The notes below the pieces were generated by a model. That model saw nothing but the letters and a program-made list of their open reading frames with translations, did no database searches and had not been told where the DNA came from. Shown here in pieces: positions 39,047-47,248 of a stretch of DNA of 64,000 nt. Source of the DNA: Pedobacter sp. KBS0701 (GTDB lineage Bacteria; Bacteroidota; Bacteroidia; Sphingobacteriales; Sphingobacteriaceae); contig NZ_CP042171.1 of NCBI RefSeq assembly GCF_005938645.2, positions 434,001 through 498,000 of the forward strand. The letters are read 5' to 3'. The position numbers were made by a program, and so were the translations under genes. Position 1 is the first letter of the stretch. Every line of letters begins with the position of its first letter.

Positions 39047-39439
39047 ATGAAACAACGGAGCTACAAAATTAACCTCGACCGCATAGGCATTACGGCTTCA
39101 ATGCTTTGTGCCATACATTGCGCAGTATTGCCATTTATAATTACTGTTTTACCTATATGGGGAATGGGTTTCCTGGCCAATGAAGCGGTTGAAATCACGA
39201 TGATTGCAGTTTCGTTGATTATTGGCATCTGGAGTTTAAGTTCGGCATATCGCAAACAGCACCGCCGTATGATGCCAATTCTGGTACTCATTGCGGGATT
39301 TGCCTGCATTGCATTGGGGCATTTTTCAGGCATTGAACCATTAGAACCAATCTTAATTCCTATTGGTGGCTTCACCATTGCTGCGGCTCATTATATCAAT
39401 TTAAAAATGCTTAAATCCTGTCCATTGGGTCATCAATAG
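39047..39439 (+). CDS. MerC-domain small membrane protein
   Basis: A 130-residue inner-membrane protein with four predicted helices (about 17-38, 46-66, 73-92, 97-115). The CAIHC pair of cysteines in the first helix and the closing HYINLKMLKSC fit the MerC family, whose founding member moves mercuric ions; relatives near Fur-type genes are thought to handle zinc or other metals. ATG 39047 is chosen because an in-frame TTG at 39014 lies upstream of the promoter -7 box. It opens an eight-gene operon; the next gene begins 10 bases after its stop. The metal is inferred from context. Confidence 0.85.
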   Translation: MKQRSYKINLDRIGITASMLCAIHCAVLPFIITVLPIWGMGFLANEAVEITMIAVSLIIGIWSLSSAYRKQHRRMMPILVLIAGFACIALGHFSGIEPLEPILIPIGGFTIAAAHYINLKMLKSCPLGHQ

Positions 39440-39449
39440 TCAATTAATC

Positions 39450-39614
39450 ATGTCAACGAGCCGTAAGATCTTATTTATTCCTGCATTGCTGTTTATGATG
39501 ATGTTAAATCCTGCCTGTAAACATAGTACAAACGATGGGATAGAACTTTACAGGCGTTATGCCATCAAAAATCTAAACCTCAAAAAAGTACAGAAGGCGG
39601 TACACCATGATTAA
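39450..39614 (+). CDS. 54-residue lipoprotein between merC-like gene and ABC transporter
   Basis: A short gene absent from most ORF calls. It encodes a signal segment (MSTSRKILFIPALLFMMMLNPAC) whose lipobox NPAC would give a lipid-anchored protein with a mature part of only about 32 residues, containing several basic residues and the end VQKAVHHD with two adjacent histidines. Its last 8 bases overlap the ABC ATPase start at 39607, and it lies 10 bases after the MerC-like gene. Position and coupling argue that it is real. A role in metal capture at the membrane is possible but not shown. Confidence 0.65.
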   Translation: MSTSRKILFIPALLFMMMLNPACKHSTNDGIELYRRYAIKNLNLKKVQKAVHHD

Positions 39615-40233
39615 GATCAGTTCTTTAGCACACGTTTATGAAAAGGGGAGAAGATTGAAATTTCCTTCATGGGAAATTGCCGATATGGAACAATGGCTTT
39701 TGTTAGGTGCATCCGGCAGTGGCAAGAGTACCCTTCTAAATATTATTTCAGGTCTTTTAAAGCCAGCCCAGGGGGAAGTTTTAATTAACGGAACCGATTT
39801 GTATACTTTGTCTGCAAGAGGGCGGGACAGGTTCAGGGGGCAGCACATCGGCATCATTTTTCAAAGACCACACCTTATCCGATCTCTTGACGTGCTCGAT
39901 AACTTAGAACTTGCTGCGGTAATGGCGGGTTTGCCAATAGATTATGAACGAAACCTTTCGCTTTTAGCAGATTTAGATATAGCCGGGCTGGCTAAAAATT
40001 ATCCTGATGAATTAAGTCAGGGGCAGTTGCAAAGGGTTTCAGTAGCACGTGCCTTGGTAAACAGGCCCGATCTGTTGATTGCAGATGAACCTACCTCTAG
40101 CTTAGATGATAAAAATGCCAATCAGGTAATTCAGATGCTGACTAGCCAGGCTAAAGATAATGGTGCTGCACTGATTATTGCTACGCACGACGGGAGGGTT
40201 CAGGACTACATTACTAAAACGTATCTACTCTAA
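39607..40233 (+). CDS. ABC transporter ATPase (LolD/MacB-like, ZrgC-type)
   Basis: A 208-residue ATP-binding subunit. Walker A is GASGSGKST, the Q-loop IFQRPHL, the signature LSQGQLQRVSVARAL, Walker B LLIADEPTSSLD and the H-loop ATHD. It is close to the LolD/MacB type that powers FtsX-like permeases by mechanotransmission rather than classical transport. Its stop overlaps the permease ATG by one base, so the two are coupled. In the Vibrio Zrg zinc locus an ATPase of this type sits beside a permease and a DUF3299 protein, the same content as here. The ATPase call is firm; the link to zinc is from context. Confidence 0.93.
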   Translation: MIKISSLAHVYEKGRRLKFPSWEIADMEQWLLLGASGSGKSTLLNIISGLLKPAQGEVLINGTDLYTLSARGRDRFRGQHIGIIFQRPHLIRSLDVLDNLELAAVMAGLPIDYERNLSLLADLDIAGLAKNYPDELSQGQLQRVSVARALVNRPDLLIADEPTSSLDDKNANQVIQMLTSQAKDNGAALIIATHDGRVQDYITKTYLL

Positions 40234-41447
40234 TGAATATCTTTAAAATCAGTAGCAAGAACCTCGTCAGAAATAAGCTTACAACAATTTTGAATATCAT
40301 TTTAGTTGCCTTTGGTGTGGGCATCCTGTCTATTCTCTTTTTGGCTTCCACACAGATTAACAATAAACTGGAAAAAAATGCGAAGGATATAGACCTGGTT
40401 GTGGGGGCAAAAGGAAGTCCATTGCAATTGATATTAAGTAGCATTTACCACATCGATTACCCAACGGGAAATATCCCGGCAAAAGATGCCTACAAGTTGA
40501 TGCGCAACCCAATGGTTAAAAGGGCCGTTCCATTGGCGTTGGGCGATAATTATAATGGTTACCGGATCGTTGGTACTGATAGTACTTTCTCCAAGCTTTA
40601 TGGTTTATCTATCCAAAAGGGCAGTTTTTGGCATAAAGATTTGGAAGTAACCATTGGTAGCACTGTTGCCATAACATCAGGACTGAAGATTGGCGATACT
40701 TTTTTCGGTGCACATGGTTTAACCGGTAACGGAGATGTTCATAAACAACATGCTTACCTGGTAAAGGGGATTTTGAAATCAGAGGGGAATATAACCGATA
40801 ATCTGATTCTTACCAATATTGGGAGTGTCTACAAAATGCACGAAGAGAAGCATGCTGAGGGCCATAGCCACTCGGCGGCAGAAGAAGCCAAAGAAATTAA
40901 TGATAAGCAGATTACAGCTTTACTGATTCAGTATAAATCACCAATGTCGGTTATCCTTTTTCCGAGGATGGTTAACCAGAGTACAAACATGCAGGCTGCA
41001 TCTCCGGCGATGGAAAGTGCAAGGCTGTTTTCGCTCATCGGTGTTGGAATAGATACCCTGCAATGGTTTGCCATATTTATTATGGCAATTGCAGCCCTGA
41101 GTATTTTTATCAGCCTCTACAACGCGATGAAAGAGCGGAAATACGATCTGGCTATTATGCGTTGCCTGGGCGCATCAAAATCGAAACTATTTTTCCTGGT
41201 TATGTTTGAAGGGGTTTTAGTTACGTTTATCGGTGCCTGTTTGGGACTAATAATCGGGCATACTGCCCTGGAGTTAATCGGCAGCTACCAGGAATCCTCG
41301 CAGGCAAAATTAACGGGACTTACTGCAGTTCCGCAAGAGATCTATTTAATCTGCATCGGACTGGTTATAGGTACTTTGGCTTCGCTTATTCCTACTATGC
41401 AGATTTACAAAGTTGATATTGCTCAAACCTTAACCAAAGACAGGTAA
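40233..41447 (+). CDS. ABC transporter FtsX/MacB-like permease with His-rich periplasmic segment
   Basis: A 404-residue membrane subunit with one N-terminal helix (about 18-38), a large periplasmic MacB-type domain (about 40-270) and three C-terminal helices (about 275-300, 325-350, 370-392), the FtsX-family layout. The conserved YNAMKERKYDLAIMRCLGAS loop lies before helix 3. Within the periplasmic domain, near residues 200-213, is HEEKHAEGHSHS, a His/Glu cluster suited to zinc binding. It is coupled to the ATPase upstream and followed after 17 bases by the first DUF3299-like gene. A ZrgB-like role in zinc handling is inferred. Confidence 0.9.
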   Translation: MNIFKISSKNLVRNKLTTILNIILVAFGVGILSILFLASTQINNKLEKNAKDIDLVVGAKGSPLQLILSSIYHIDYPTGNIPAKDAYKLMRNPMVKRAVPLALGDNYNGYRIVGTDSTFSKLYGLSIQKGSFWHKDLEVTIGSTVAITSGLKIGDTFFGAHGLTGNGDVHKQHAYLVKGILKSEGNITDNLILTNIGSVYKMHEEKHAEGHSHSAAEEAKEINDKQITALLIQYKSPMSVILFPRMVNQSTNMQAASPAMESARLFSLIGVGIDTLQWFAIFIMAIAALSIFISLYNAMKERKYDLAIMRCLGASKSKLFFLVMFEGVLVTFIGACLGLIIGHTALELIGSYQESSQAKLTGLTAVPQEIYLICIGLVIGTLASLIPTMQIYKVDIAQTLTKDR

Positions 41448-41464
41448 ATCTGAAGGTTTATACA

Positions 41465-41902
41465 ATGAAGAAATTGATTTTATTGGTTGTTTCTTGTTTA
41501 GTTATCCACGTAGTAGCGGCGCAGGTTAAGGTACATACCGACATGCGCACGCCTACCTGGAACCTGCTCGGTTTAAGGTATGACACCGAAATTGCTCCAA
41601 AGAAGTGGGGAAGCGTTTTTCCTCCGGCATTAAAGGCATTAAATAATAAGGTTATAGAACTGCCTGGTTACATCATCCCAACAAAAGTGGGATCGAAATT
41701 TAGCGAATTTATGCTCTCTATCGTGCCCATCGCCTCCTGTCCTTATTGTGGCTCAGGCGATATTCCATCAATGGTACAGGTAAAGATGTTAAAAGCTATA
41801 CCCATTACAGAAAACCCCGTCAAACTTAGGGGCATCTTCATCATTAACGATTCTGGCGATGATAGGAGTGAATTTTTTCTTTTAAATGCAAAACAGCTAT
41901 AG
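41465..41902 (+). CDS. DUF3299-like secreted protein 1
   Basis: A 145-residue exported protein (signal ending HVVAAQ). It has the DUF3299 frame: a WxxL motif (TWNLLGLRY), the strand NKVIELPGYIIPTK, and CPYCGSGDIPS in place of the usual family cysteine-containing loop. CxxC plus a nearby Asp could bind metal or act in thiol exchange. It is the first of three tandem paralogues. The ZrgE protein of Vibrio belongs to the DUF3299 group, so a zinc-related role is plausible. Family assignment is by pattern, without profile search. Confidence 0.75.
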   Translation: MKKLILLVVSCLVIHVVAAQVKVHTDMRTPTWNLLGLRYDTEIAPKKWGSVFPPALKALNNKVIELPGYIIPTKVGSKFSEFMLSIVPIASCPYCGSGDIPSMVQVKMLKAIPITENPVKLRGIFIINDSGDDRSEFFLLNAKQL

Positions 41903-41914
41903 TCTTATGGGATC

Positions 41915-42349
41915 ATGAAAAAATATATTCCGATACTTTTGGTTTTAATCTCCATTACTGCATCTGCCCAGGTAGCTGTTCATACCGAGATGCGGACCGC
42001 CACCTGGAGCCTGATCGGTTTAAAATATGATAAACAGGTAAAGCCTTTGGTTTGGCAGGCTGTTTTTCCACCCGAGTTAAAGGCCATCAATAATAAGGTA
42101 ATTGAACTTCCTGGCTATATTATTCCCACAAAAGTTGGCAATAGCTTCAGCGAGTTTATGTTTTCTATGGTACCTGTTGCCTCGTGCCCATATTGCGGTA
42201 CGGGCGATATTCCTTCGATGATAGAAGTGAAGACTCTGAAACCCATTAACTGGACCGAAGAGCCCATTATTCTTCGGGGGAAATTTATAATCAACAATTC
42301 TGGCGATAGCCGGTCTGCCTTTTTTCTTTTAGATGCGGTAAAACGATGA
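41915..42349 (+). CDS. DUF3299-like secreted protein 2
   Basis: A 144-residue paralogue of the preceding gene with the same layout: signal peptide (ending TASAQ), TATWSLIGLKY, NKVIELPGYIIPTKVG and CPYCGTGDIPSM. It differs mainly in the basic stretch DKQVKPLVWQAVFPPE and in the C terminus. Gap to the previous gene is 12 bases; the next gene overlaps it by 4. The near-identity of the core motifs indicates a fairly recent tandem duplication. The function is inferred only from the family and operon. Confidence 0.75.
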   Translation: MKKYIPILLVLISITASAQVAVHTEMRTATWSLIGLKYDKQVKPLVWQAVFPPELKAINNKVIELPGYIIPTKVGNSFSEFMFSMVPVASCPYCGTGDIPSMIEVKTLKPINWTEEPIILRGKFIINNSGDSRSAFFLLDAVKR

Positions 42350-42795
42350 AAAAGCTATATGTTCTGCTCCTTTTGCTATGGGGAAGTGCTGCTTTAGCGC
42401 AGACACAAAAACATAACCCAAACGATCAGCTGCGATCTTTAAACTGGGATGTAATCGGATCGGTGAAGTTTGAATTAACCGAAAAGAATGAGCTCTTGCC
42501 TCTTTTTACAGAATCGATCAGGCGTTTTGAAAATAGGGAATTTGATCTCACTGGCTACCTCATCCCGATAAAAAGCGGACAGAAACAGCAGAAGTTCTTA
42601 CTGGCAACTTTGCCCATAAACCAATGTTTTTTTTGCGGACAAAATGGTGTTCCGGTAATGATTATGATCGAAATGGAAAGTGCCACAGTTTACAGCCAAA
42701 AACCGATTCATCTGAAAGGGATTTTGAAACTGGAGCAGAAGGATGCGAGTTATGCCCCGCCAATCACCATCAAAAATGCAAAACTCATTAATTAA
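42346..42795 (+). CDS. DUF3299-like secreted protein 3, diverged
   Basis: A 149-residue exported paralogue with a signal peptide ending ALAQ. The core strand reads REFDLTGYLIPIKSGQ and the cysteine loop is CFFCGQNGVPVM instead of CPYCGxGDIPSM, so both cysteines are kept but the Asp-Ile-Pro-Ser is lost. It is the most diverged of the three. Its ATG overlaps the previous stop (ATGA), and the Fur-family gene begins 20 bases after its stop. Confidence 0.72.
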   Translation: MKKLYVLLLLLWGSAALAQTQKHNPNDQLRSLNWDVIGSVKFELTEKNELLPLFTESIRRFENREFDLTGYLIPIKSGQKQQKFLLATLPINQCFFCGQNGVPVMIMIEMESATVYSQKPIHLKGILKLEQKDASYAPPITIKNAKLIN

Positions 42796-42800
42796 TTGCT

Positions 42801-42808
42801 TATTTTTG
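42801..42808 (+). promoter_or_regulatory. -7-like box directly before the Fur-family gene
   Basis: TATTTTTG fits TAnnTTTG and ends 7 bases before the ATG at 42816, so an internal promoter giving a leaderless mRNA is possible in addition to read-through. No -33 TTTG is seen at the right distance. Confidence 0.4.
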
Positions 42809-42815
42809 TATTGCT

Positions 42816-43253
42816 ATGGAAAACAAAACAGAGCGTTTCGAAAAACTTTTGGTTAAAAACGGTTTAAAAAGGACCGCGCCGCGTTTGCAGGTGCTGGAAA
42901 TTTTGAGTGGGAGAGATTCTGCAACTTCACAGCCGTATTTAGAACAGGTAATGGGCAAGGATGCAGACCGTGTTACTTTGTACCGCGTTTTGCAGGCTTT
43001 TGAAGAGAAGGGCATTATCCATAAAGTTTTAGATCAACAGGGAACCGCCAATTATGCCATTTGTTTGGATGGTTGCAGTGCGCATGAGCATCATGATGAA
43101 CATGTGCATTTTAACTGCGATAACTGCCATAAAATTTACTGTTTGGATACTGTTAAAATTCCGGCATTAAAAGTTCCGGCAGGGTTTAAAGTGGATCACC
43201 TTAATCTGATTGCTACCGGTTTATGCGCCAGCTGCTCAGATAAGGTAAATTAA
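42816..43253 (+). CDS. Fur-family metalloregulator, Zur-like
   Basis: A 145-residue dimeric repressor. The N-terminal winged helix includes RTAPRLQVLEIL and VTLYRVLQAFEEKGI. The C-terminal half carries the metal sites: the HEHHDEHVH cluster, a structural CxxC in NCDNCHKIYC and a second CASC near the end. Two CxxC pairs are typical of Zur and Fur proteins with a structural zinc. The zinc assignment rests on the ZrgE/DUF3299, MerC and ABC genes just upstream; iron or peroxide sensing cannot be excluded. It is the last gene of the operon, and its stop is 3 bases from the stop of the convergent LuxE-like gene. Confidence 0.88.
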   Translation: MENKTERFEKLLVKNGLKRTAPRLQVLEILSGRDSATSQPYLEQVMGKDADRVTLYRVLQAFEEKGIIHKVLDQQGTANYAICLDGCSAHEHHDEHVHFNCDNCHKIYCLDTVKIPALKVPAGFKVDHLNLIATGLCASCSDKVN

Positions 43254-43256
43254 GAA

Positions 43257-44240
43257 TTATTGTACTAAAAGGTTACATCCCCTGATATCCGCATTATCAA
43301 ACCGGCCCAGTACTTCAAAACTTTGATCAGGATTAATCCTGCCCAGATCCTGTGTGGCTATAAACGAACACGAATTGAGATTGGCCAGGTCAATTACATT
43401 GATGCCGCCAGTCCTGCCATTTGCTATCAAACTTAAAGGATCGTTGGTATCACGAATCAAAACCTGCATCCAGCCAGGACAATTGAAGATACCTTCACCC
43501 AAAGAATAGGCTTGAGATAGTAGCTCGGTCATTCCATATTCGCTATGAATAGCTTTTACGCCAAATCCTTTAGTTAACTGTTCATGAAGCTCCTCGCGCA
43601 CCATTTCTCTACGTTTCCCTTTCATTCCTCCGGTTTCCATCACAATGAGTTCAGGAAAATCGATATCGAAATTTTCAATGAAATCAAGCAGGGCATAGGT
43701 AACACCGATTAAAACGGTTTTCTGTTTTTTTGATTTAAGATCTAGAAGGGTTTTCAGCAATTCATCATGGTTGTTTAAAAAGTAACCACTTTGTGGATGC
43801 CTGCTTTTTTCGATTAGATCGTTAACCATGTAGATTAGCGATGATCCAGCTCGCTGTTGGTAGGAAGGAAGCAGGGCCAAAAAGCAATATTCGGTAATGT
43901 CTCCGTAAAATTGTGCAAAAGCCTGCAAATAGCTCTGCTCATACAATTTAACGTTAGTTACATGATGGCTGCTCTGTACCATGCCCGTAGTGCCAGAACT
44001 GCTGAAAGTAATCTCTACGGGGTCATTATTGCTCAGAATAGAATGGCTTTTAAAAAAGCTGATGGGCAAAAAAGGGATTTTTGCTATTTCGGTTACCGCA
44101 TCGGCAACAACACCCAGATGAAAGATATATTCGCGGTAAACATTGCAGTTTTGGGCCTGTAATTTAAAAATGCTCAAGGCAAGGGCGTTAAACGCATCGG
44201 TACTTTTTACAGAAAATATATCGTTAGCTGTTAAATTCAC
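43257..44240 (-). CDS. LuxE/PaaK-type acyl-protein synthetase-like enzyme
   Basis: A 327-residue member of the adenylate-forming superfamily, LuxE/PaaK branch. The ATP-binding SSSGTTG motif is near residue 80, and EYGMTELLSQAYS near 236 is the second adenylation motif. LuxE-type enzymes activate a fatty acid; no luciferase genes are here, so a lipid or lipoyl-type substrate is likely but unknown. It is the third gene of a minus-strand operon after the penicillin acylase homologue and a small membrane protein (19-base gap). The ends of this gene and the Fur gene nearly touch. Confidence 0.8.
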   Translation of the reverse strand: MNLTANDIFSVKSTDAFNALALSIFKLQAQNCNVYREYIFHLGVVADAVTEIAKIPFLPISFFKSHSILSNNDPVEITFSSSGTTGMVQSSHHVTNVKLYEQSYLQAFAQFYGDITEYCFLALLPSYQQRAGSSLIYMVNDLIEKSRHPQSGYFLNNHDELLKTLLDLKSKKQKTVLIGVTYALLDFIENFDIDFPELIVMETGGMKGKRREMVREELHEQLTKGFGVKAIHSEYGMTELLSQAYSLGEGIFNCPGWMQVLIRDTNDPLSLIANGRTGGINVIDLANLNSCSFIATQDLGRINPDQSFEVLGRFDNADIRGCNLLVQ

Positions 44241-44259
44241 AGGGCAAAAGTACGAAGCA

Positions 44260-44619
44260 TTATGCTATTTTCTCGTCAGTTTTTTTCGCCAGCATCGCCA
44301 TGCGGAACTGATAGCCACAATAACCGCTAATTCCAGCCACCAAACCACTTAAAATACCGGTAACCAATAACAACGCCCACCACAGTTTTATACCTGTCAT
44401 GATCGCTACACGGCCAGCGAGTACATTATCGTTAGGCAAGCTTTTAAATAAAGCATACCCTATCCAAAGCAAGAAGATGGCAAGAAAAGATTGCCAGAAG
44501 GCTATTTTTCCTGTTTTGCCGATAATGCCACAGGTGGCAAAAGATATGACGATGATGATCCACCAGGGGGCAATCATTTGTAGAAGGAAACAGATTATTA
44601 ATATAACAATGAAAACCAT
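44260..44619 (-). CDS. Unrecognised small membrane protein
   Basis: A 119-residue protein that is nearly all hydrophobic, with about four helices (residues about 2-16, 18-35, 41-58, 78-100) and a charged C-terminal tail with KKTDEK. No cysteine pair or ligand motif stands out (one Cys-Gly near 100). It lies 6 bases after the penicillin acylase homologue and 19 bases before the LuxE-like gene, so it is probably co-expressed with them. No function is proposed. Confidence 0.7.
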   Translation of the reverse strand: MVFIVILIICFLLQMIAPWWIIIVISFATCGIIGKTGKIAFWQSFLAIFLLWIGYALFKSLPNDNVLAGRVAIMTGIKLWWALLLVTGILSGLVAGISGYCGYQFRMAMLAKKTDEKIA

Positions 44620-44625
44620 TTTAGC

Positions 44626-47055
44626 CTATTTAGAAATTTTTAAACGAGAAATAACCGTGCCTGATTGATCATCAGGACTTTGCATATAAAATAAATCGTA
44701 CAATTTACCATTTGCCCAGGTATCGATCATATTATCATAAAATTTGCTTCCGGGATTACCCGATTGACCGCCCGGATAAACGCCGTGCCCTTTTGGCGTC
44801 TTACCCAGTTCAATTACCATCCGCCACGAAGGTCCATTGGTTTCGCTCAAAGCATTAATAGTGGTTTTGGCGCCACCTATTTGTAAAACCTTCGAACCGA
44901 ATCCAGGTATTTTGGCCAGGTGCGGTACATTGGTCTGTTTTACATTTGCCCAGTTCCAGTCTTTATTTATTGGTCCGAAGCGCCTTTCCAGACTATCACA
45001 GCTATATTTAAAAGCTTCATTAACCAGGTCAGATAATGTTTCTTTTTTGCTGGTATTGATATTATCATACCAGGTTGCATTGGGTTCTTTCAGGATCATT
45101 TCTACCGTACGGTCTCTTGAGGGATAACGCATCGGAATGCCTTTCACTTCAAATTCATCTGCCCAGATATCATACGATAAGCGTTTTGTCCATATTTCGA
45201 ATACGCTGGCTGCAATTTCATCTGCATCATAACGTTTGTTCCATTTTTTCAGGTAAGCCAATGCTTCTTTTTGTGTAGCATTTAACTGTTCATTGTTCAA
45301 TAAAGGTAATAATGCAGGAACCAGGTTTTGCGCCATAATGCTATAGTTGTCGGTCTGCATCAGGCGGATACTGTCTAAAGTGGCTTTGTTCATCGCCGAT
45401 AAACGGTCGTTGATGCGCTTGCCCCGCTCGTACGGAGCAAATTCCCAGTTAATGTAATATGGATAAGTAGTATCGGTGGAAGACTGGTTGGCCGAACTCA
45501 CAAAACCGCGTGGTGGATTTTTAACCGTTGGATTCTGTGCATTTGGGATCCATCCCTGCCAATCGTAAGCCGGGTCTGTTCCATCCAGTATAAATTTGCC
45601 CTGATCTTTCCATTTTAAAGGGAATTTTCCGTTTGGCGTAATGGCAATATCATTATCCACACTGGCAAAGACGAAGTTCTGCGCAGGTGCGGTGTAAAAA
45701 GTTAATGCCTTGCGATAGTCATTATAGTTTTTACCACGGTTGAGGTAATAAAAAGTCATGAGTTCATTCGATTCATCATGTGCTATCCACCTTAAGGCAT
45801 CGCCAACAGGCACATTGTCTGCCCTGCCATATTTCGGTTTCTGGAAATAGACTACCGGCCCATGATGGGTGTAGTAAACGGTATCTATTTCATCTTTTCC
45901 ACCACGGATTTTAATCGTTTCCAATCTCTTTGTTGTGGCTTTCCATTTATTATTGTACCAATATTCATTATGGGTCGAATCCTTAAATTTGATCTGATAA
46001 AAATCGAGCACATCAGCAGCAACATTGGTTACACCCCAGGCTATTTTCTGGTTAAAACCAATAATTACCCCAGGGGCACCAGGTAAAGAAACACCATAGG
46101 TATTTACACCCGGCGCATGTAGCTGAATCTGGTACCAGATAGACGGAAGTGTTAAATCTAAATGGGGGTCATTTGCTAAGATCGGATATCCTGAGGCGGT
46201 TTTAGCGCCAGATAGTGCCCAGTTATTACTACCGATACCTTCTACTTTTTCAGTTGTTTTAACCTCACCGGTTTGAGCCTGAGTGAAGCTTTCTGGTGTT
46301 TTAGGTATTGTTAATGGAGAGAAATCCCATTTTGTGCCCACAGGTATAATCGGGTCTTCGCGGAAAGGGTAATCCGGGAAAAGATTTTTGGTCACCTCCG
46401 GACCGAATTTTTTCAGGATATTGGTCATGTAAAATTCATCTGAACCCATGGCCAACACTGCCGACATCTGTTTTAACAATAAAGCACATTTTACAGGTGT
46501 CCAGTTTTCAGGTTTAAAATCGAGTATTTTATATTCTAAGGGGTAATTGGCTTTAGAAAGTGTTTTGATGTAGGCATTGATCCCTTCAGTATAAGCTAAA
46601 ATCATTTCTTTTGCTTTGGGATCAGCCATCATGCCTTTTAATGAGTTTTCTGCGCCGTAAACCATGCCCATTCTGCGTTGGTACCGGTCTACCTCTATCG
46701 CTTTGTCGCCCACAACTTCACTAATTCTTCCAGCGGCAAAACGGGTCTGGAAATCCATTTGCCAAAGGCGGTGCATGGCGGTTACGTAACCTTGTGCCAG
46801 ATACAGATCGTGATCATTCTGTGCAAAAATATGCGGGATCATGCGGTCGTCAAAAACGATTTCGATTTTATCTATTGCACCTTTAATCTTCGCTTTATGG
46901 TTAAACATAAAATGATTGTTTTCTGCATTTTGCCAGAAACCCATAAAAGGATTTAGAAATTTTAACAATGGAGGCGTATTGCCTAATTTGGTATTAAATA
47001 AAAAAGCTAATGCTATCGGAATGACGATGCAGAAAATGGCTTTAATTTTATTCAT
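44626..47055 (-). CDS. Penicillin acylase family N-terminal-nucleophile hydrolase
   Basis: An 809-residue exported Ntn hydrolase. The N-terminal hydrophobic segment (AIFCIVIPIALAFLF) targets it to the periplasm. The catalytic nucleophile is Ser276 in GSNNWALSG, which becomes the new N terminus of the beta chain after self-cleavage. The alpha part (DDRMIPHIFAQNDHDLYLAQGY) and the late AGGQSGNPGSKFYDN segment are typical of the family. Relatives hydrolyse acyl-homoserine lactones or beta-lactam side chains; the substrate is unknown. It heads the minus-strand operon with the membrane protein and the LuxE-like gene. Confidence 0.9.
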   Translation of the reverse strand: MNKIKAIFCIVIPIALAFLFNTKLGNTPPLLKFLNPFMGFWQNAENNHFMFNHKAKIKGAIDKIEIVFDDRMIPHIFAQNDHDLYLAQGYVTAMHRLWQMDFQTRFAAGRISEVVGDKAIEVDRYQRRMGMVYGAENSLKGMMADPKAKEMILAYTEGINAYIKTLSKANYPLEYKILDFKPENWTPVKCALLLKQMSAVLAMGSDEFYMTNILKKFGPEVTKNLFPDYPFREDPIIPVGTKWDFSPLTIPKTPESFTQAQTGEVKTTEKVEGIGSNNWALSGAKTASGYPILANDPHLDLTLPSIWYQIQLHAPGVNTYGVSLPGAPGVIIGFNQKIAWGVTNVAADVLDFYQIKFKDSTHNEYWYNNKWKATTKRLETIKIRGGKDEIDTVYYTHHGPVVYFQKPKYGRADNVPVGDALRWIAHDESNELMTFYYLNRGKNYNDYRKALTFYTAPAQNFVFASVDNDIAITPNGKFPLKWKDQGKFILDGTDPAYDWQGWIPNAQNPTVKNPPRGFVSSANQSSTDTTYPYYINWEFAPYERGKRINDRLSAMNKATLDSIRLMQTDNYSIMAQNLVPALLPLLNNEQLNATQKEALAYLKKWNKRYDADEIAASVFEIWTKRLSYDIWADEFEVKGIPMRYPSRDRTVEMILKEPNATWYDNINTSKKETLSDLVNEAFKYSCDSLERRFGPINKDWNWANVKQTNVPHLAKIPGFGSKVLQIGGAKTTINALSETNGPSWRMVIELGKTPKGHGVYPGGQSGNPGSKFYDNMIDTWANGKLYDLFYMQSPDDQSGTVISRLKISK

Positions 47056-47248
47056 AATGGCTAGCTAACAAGTCTTTTGCTAAGATAGGGCAAAATGACG
47101 GTTTATGTTTAATGCAAAATACAACAAACTGTATATCAATCAAAATTATAATTGAATTGGAATTATTATGCTTACATAATTTGTTTAATTCAAAAAAAGA
47201 ATTTATGTTTATATAACTAATAATACAAATAACCAAATTAAATCGCGT

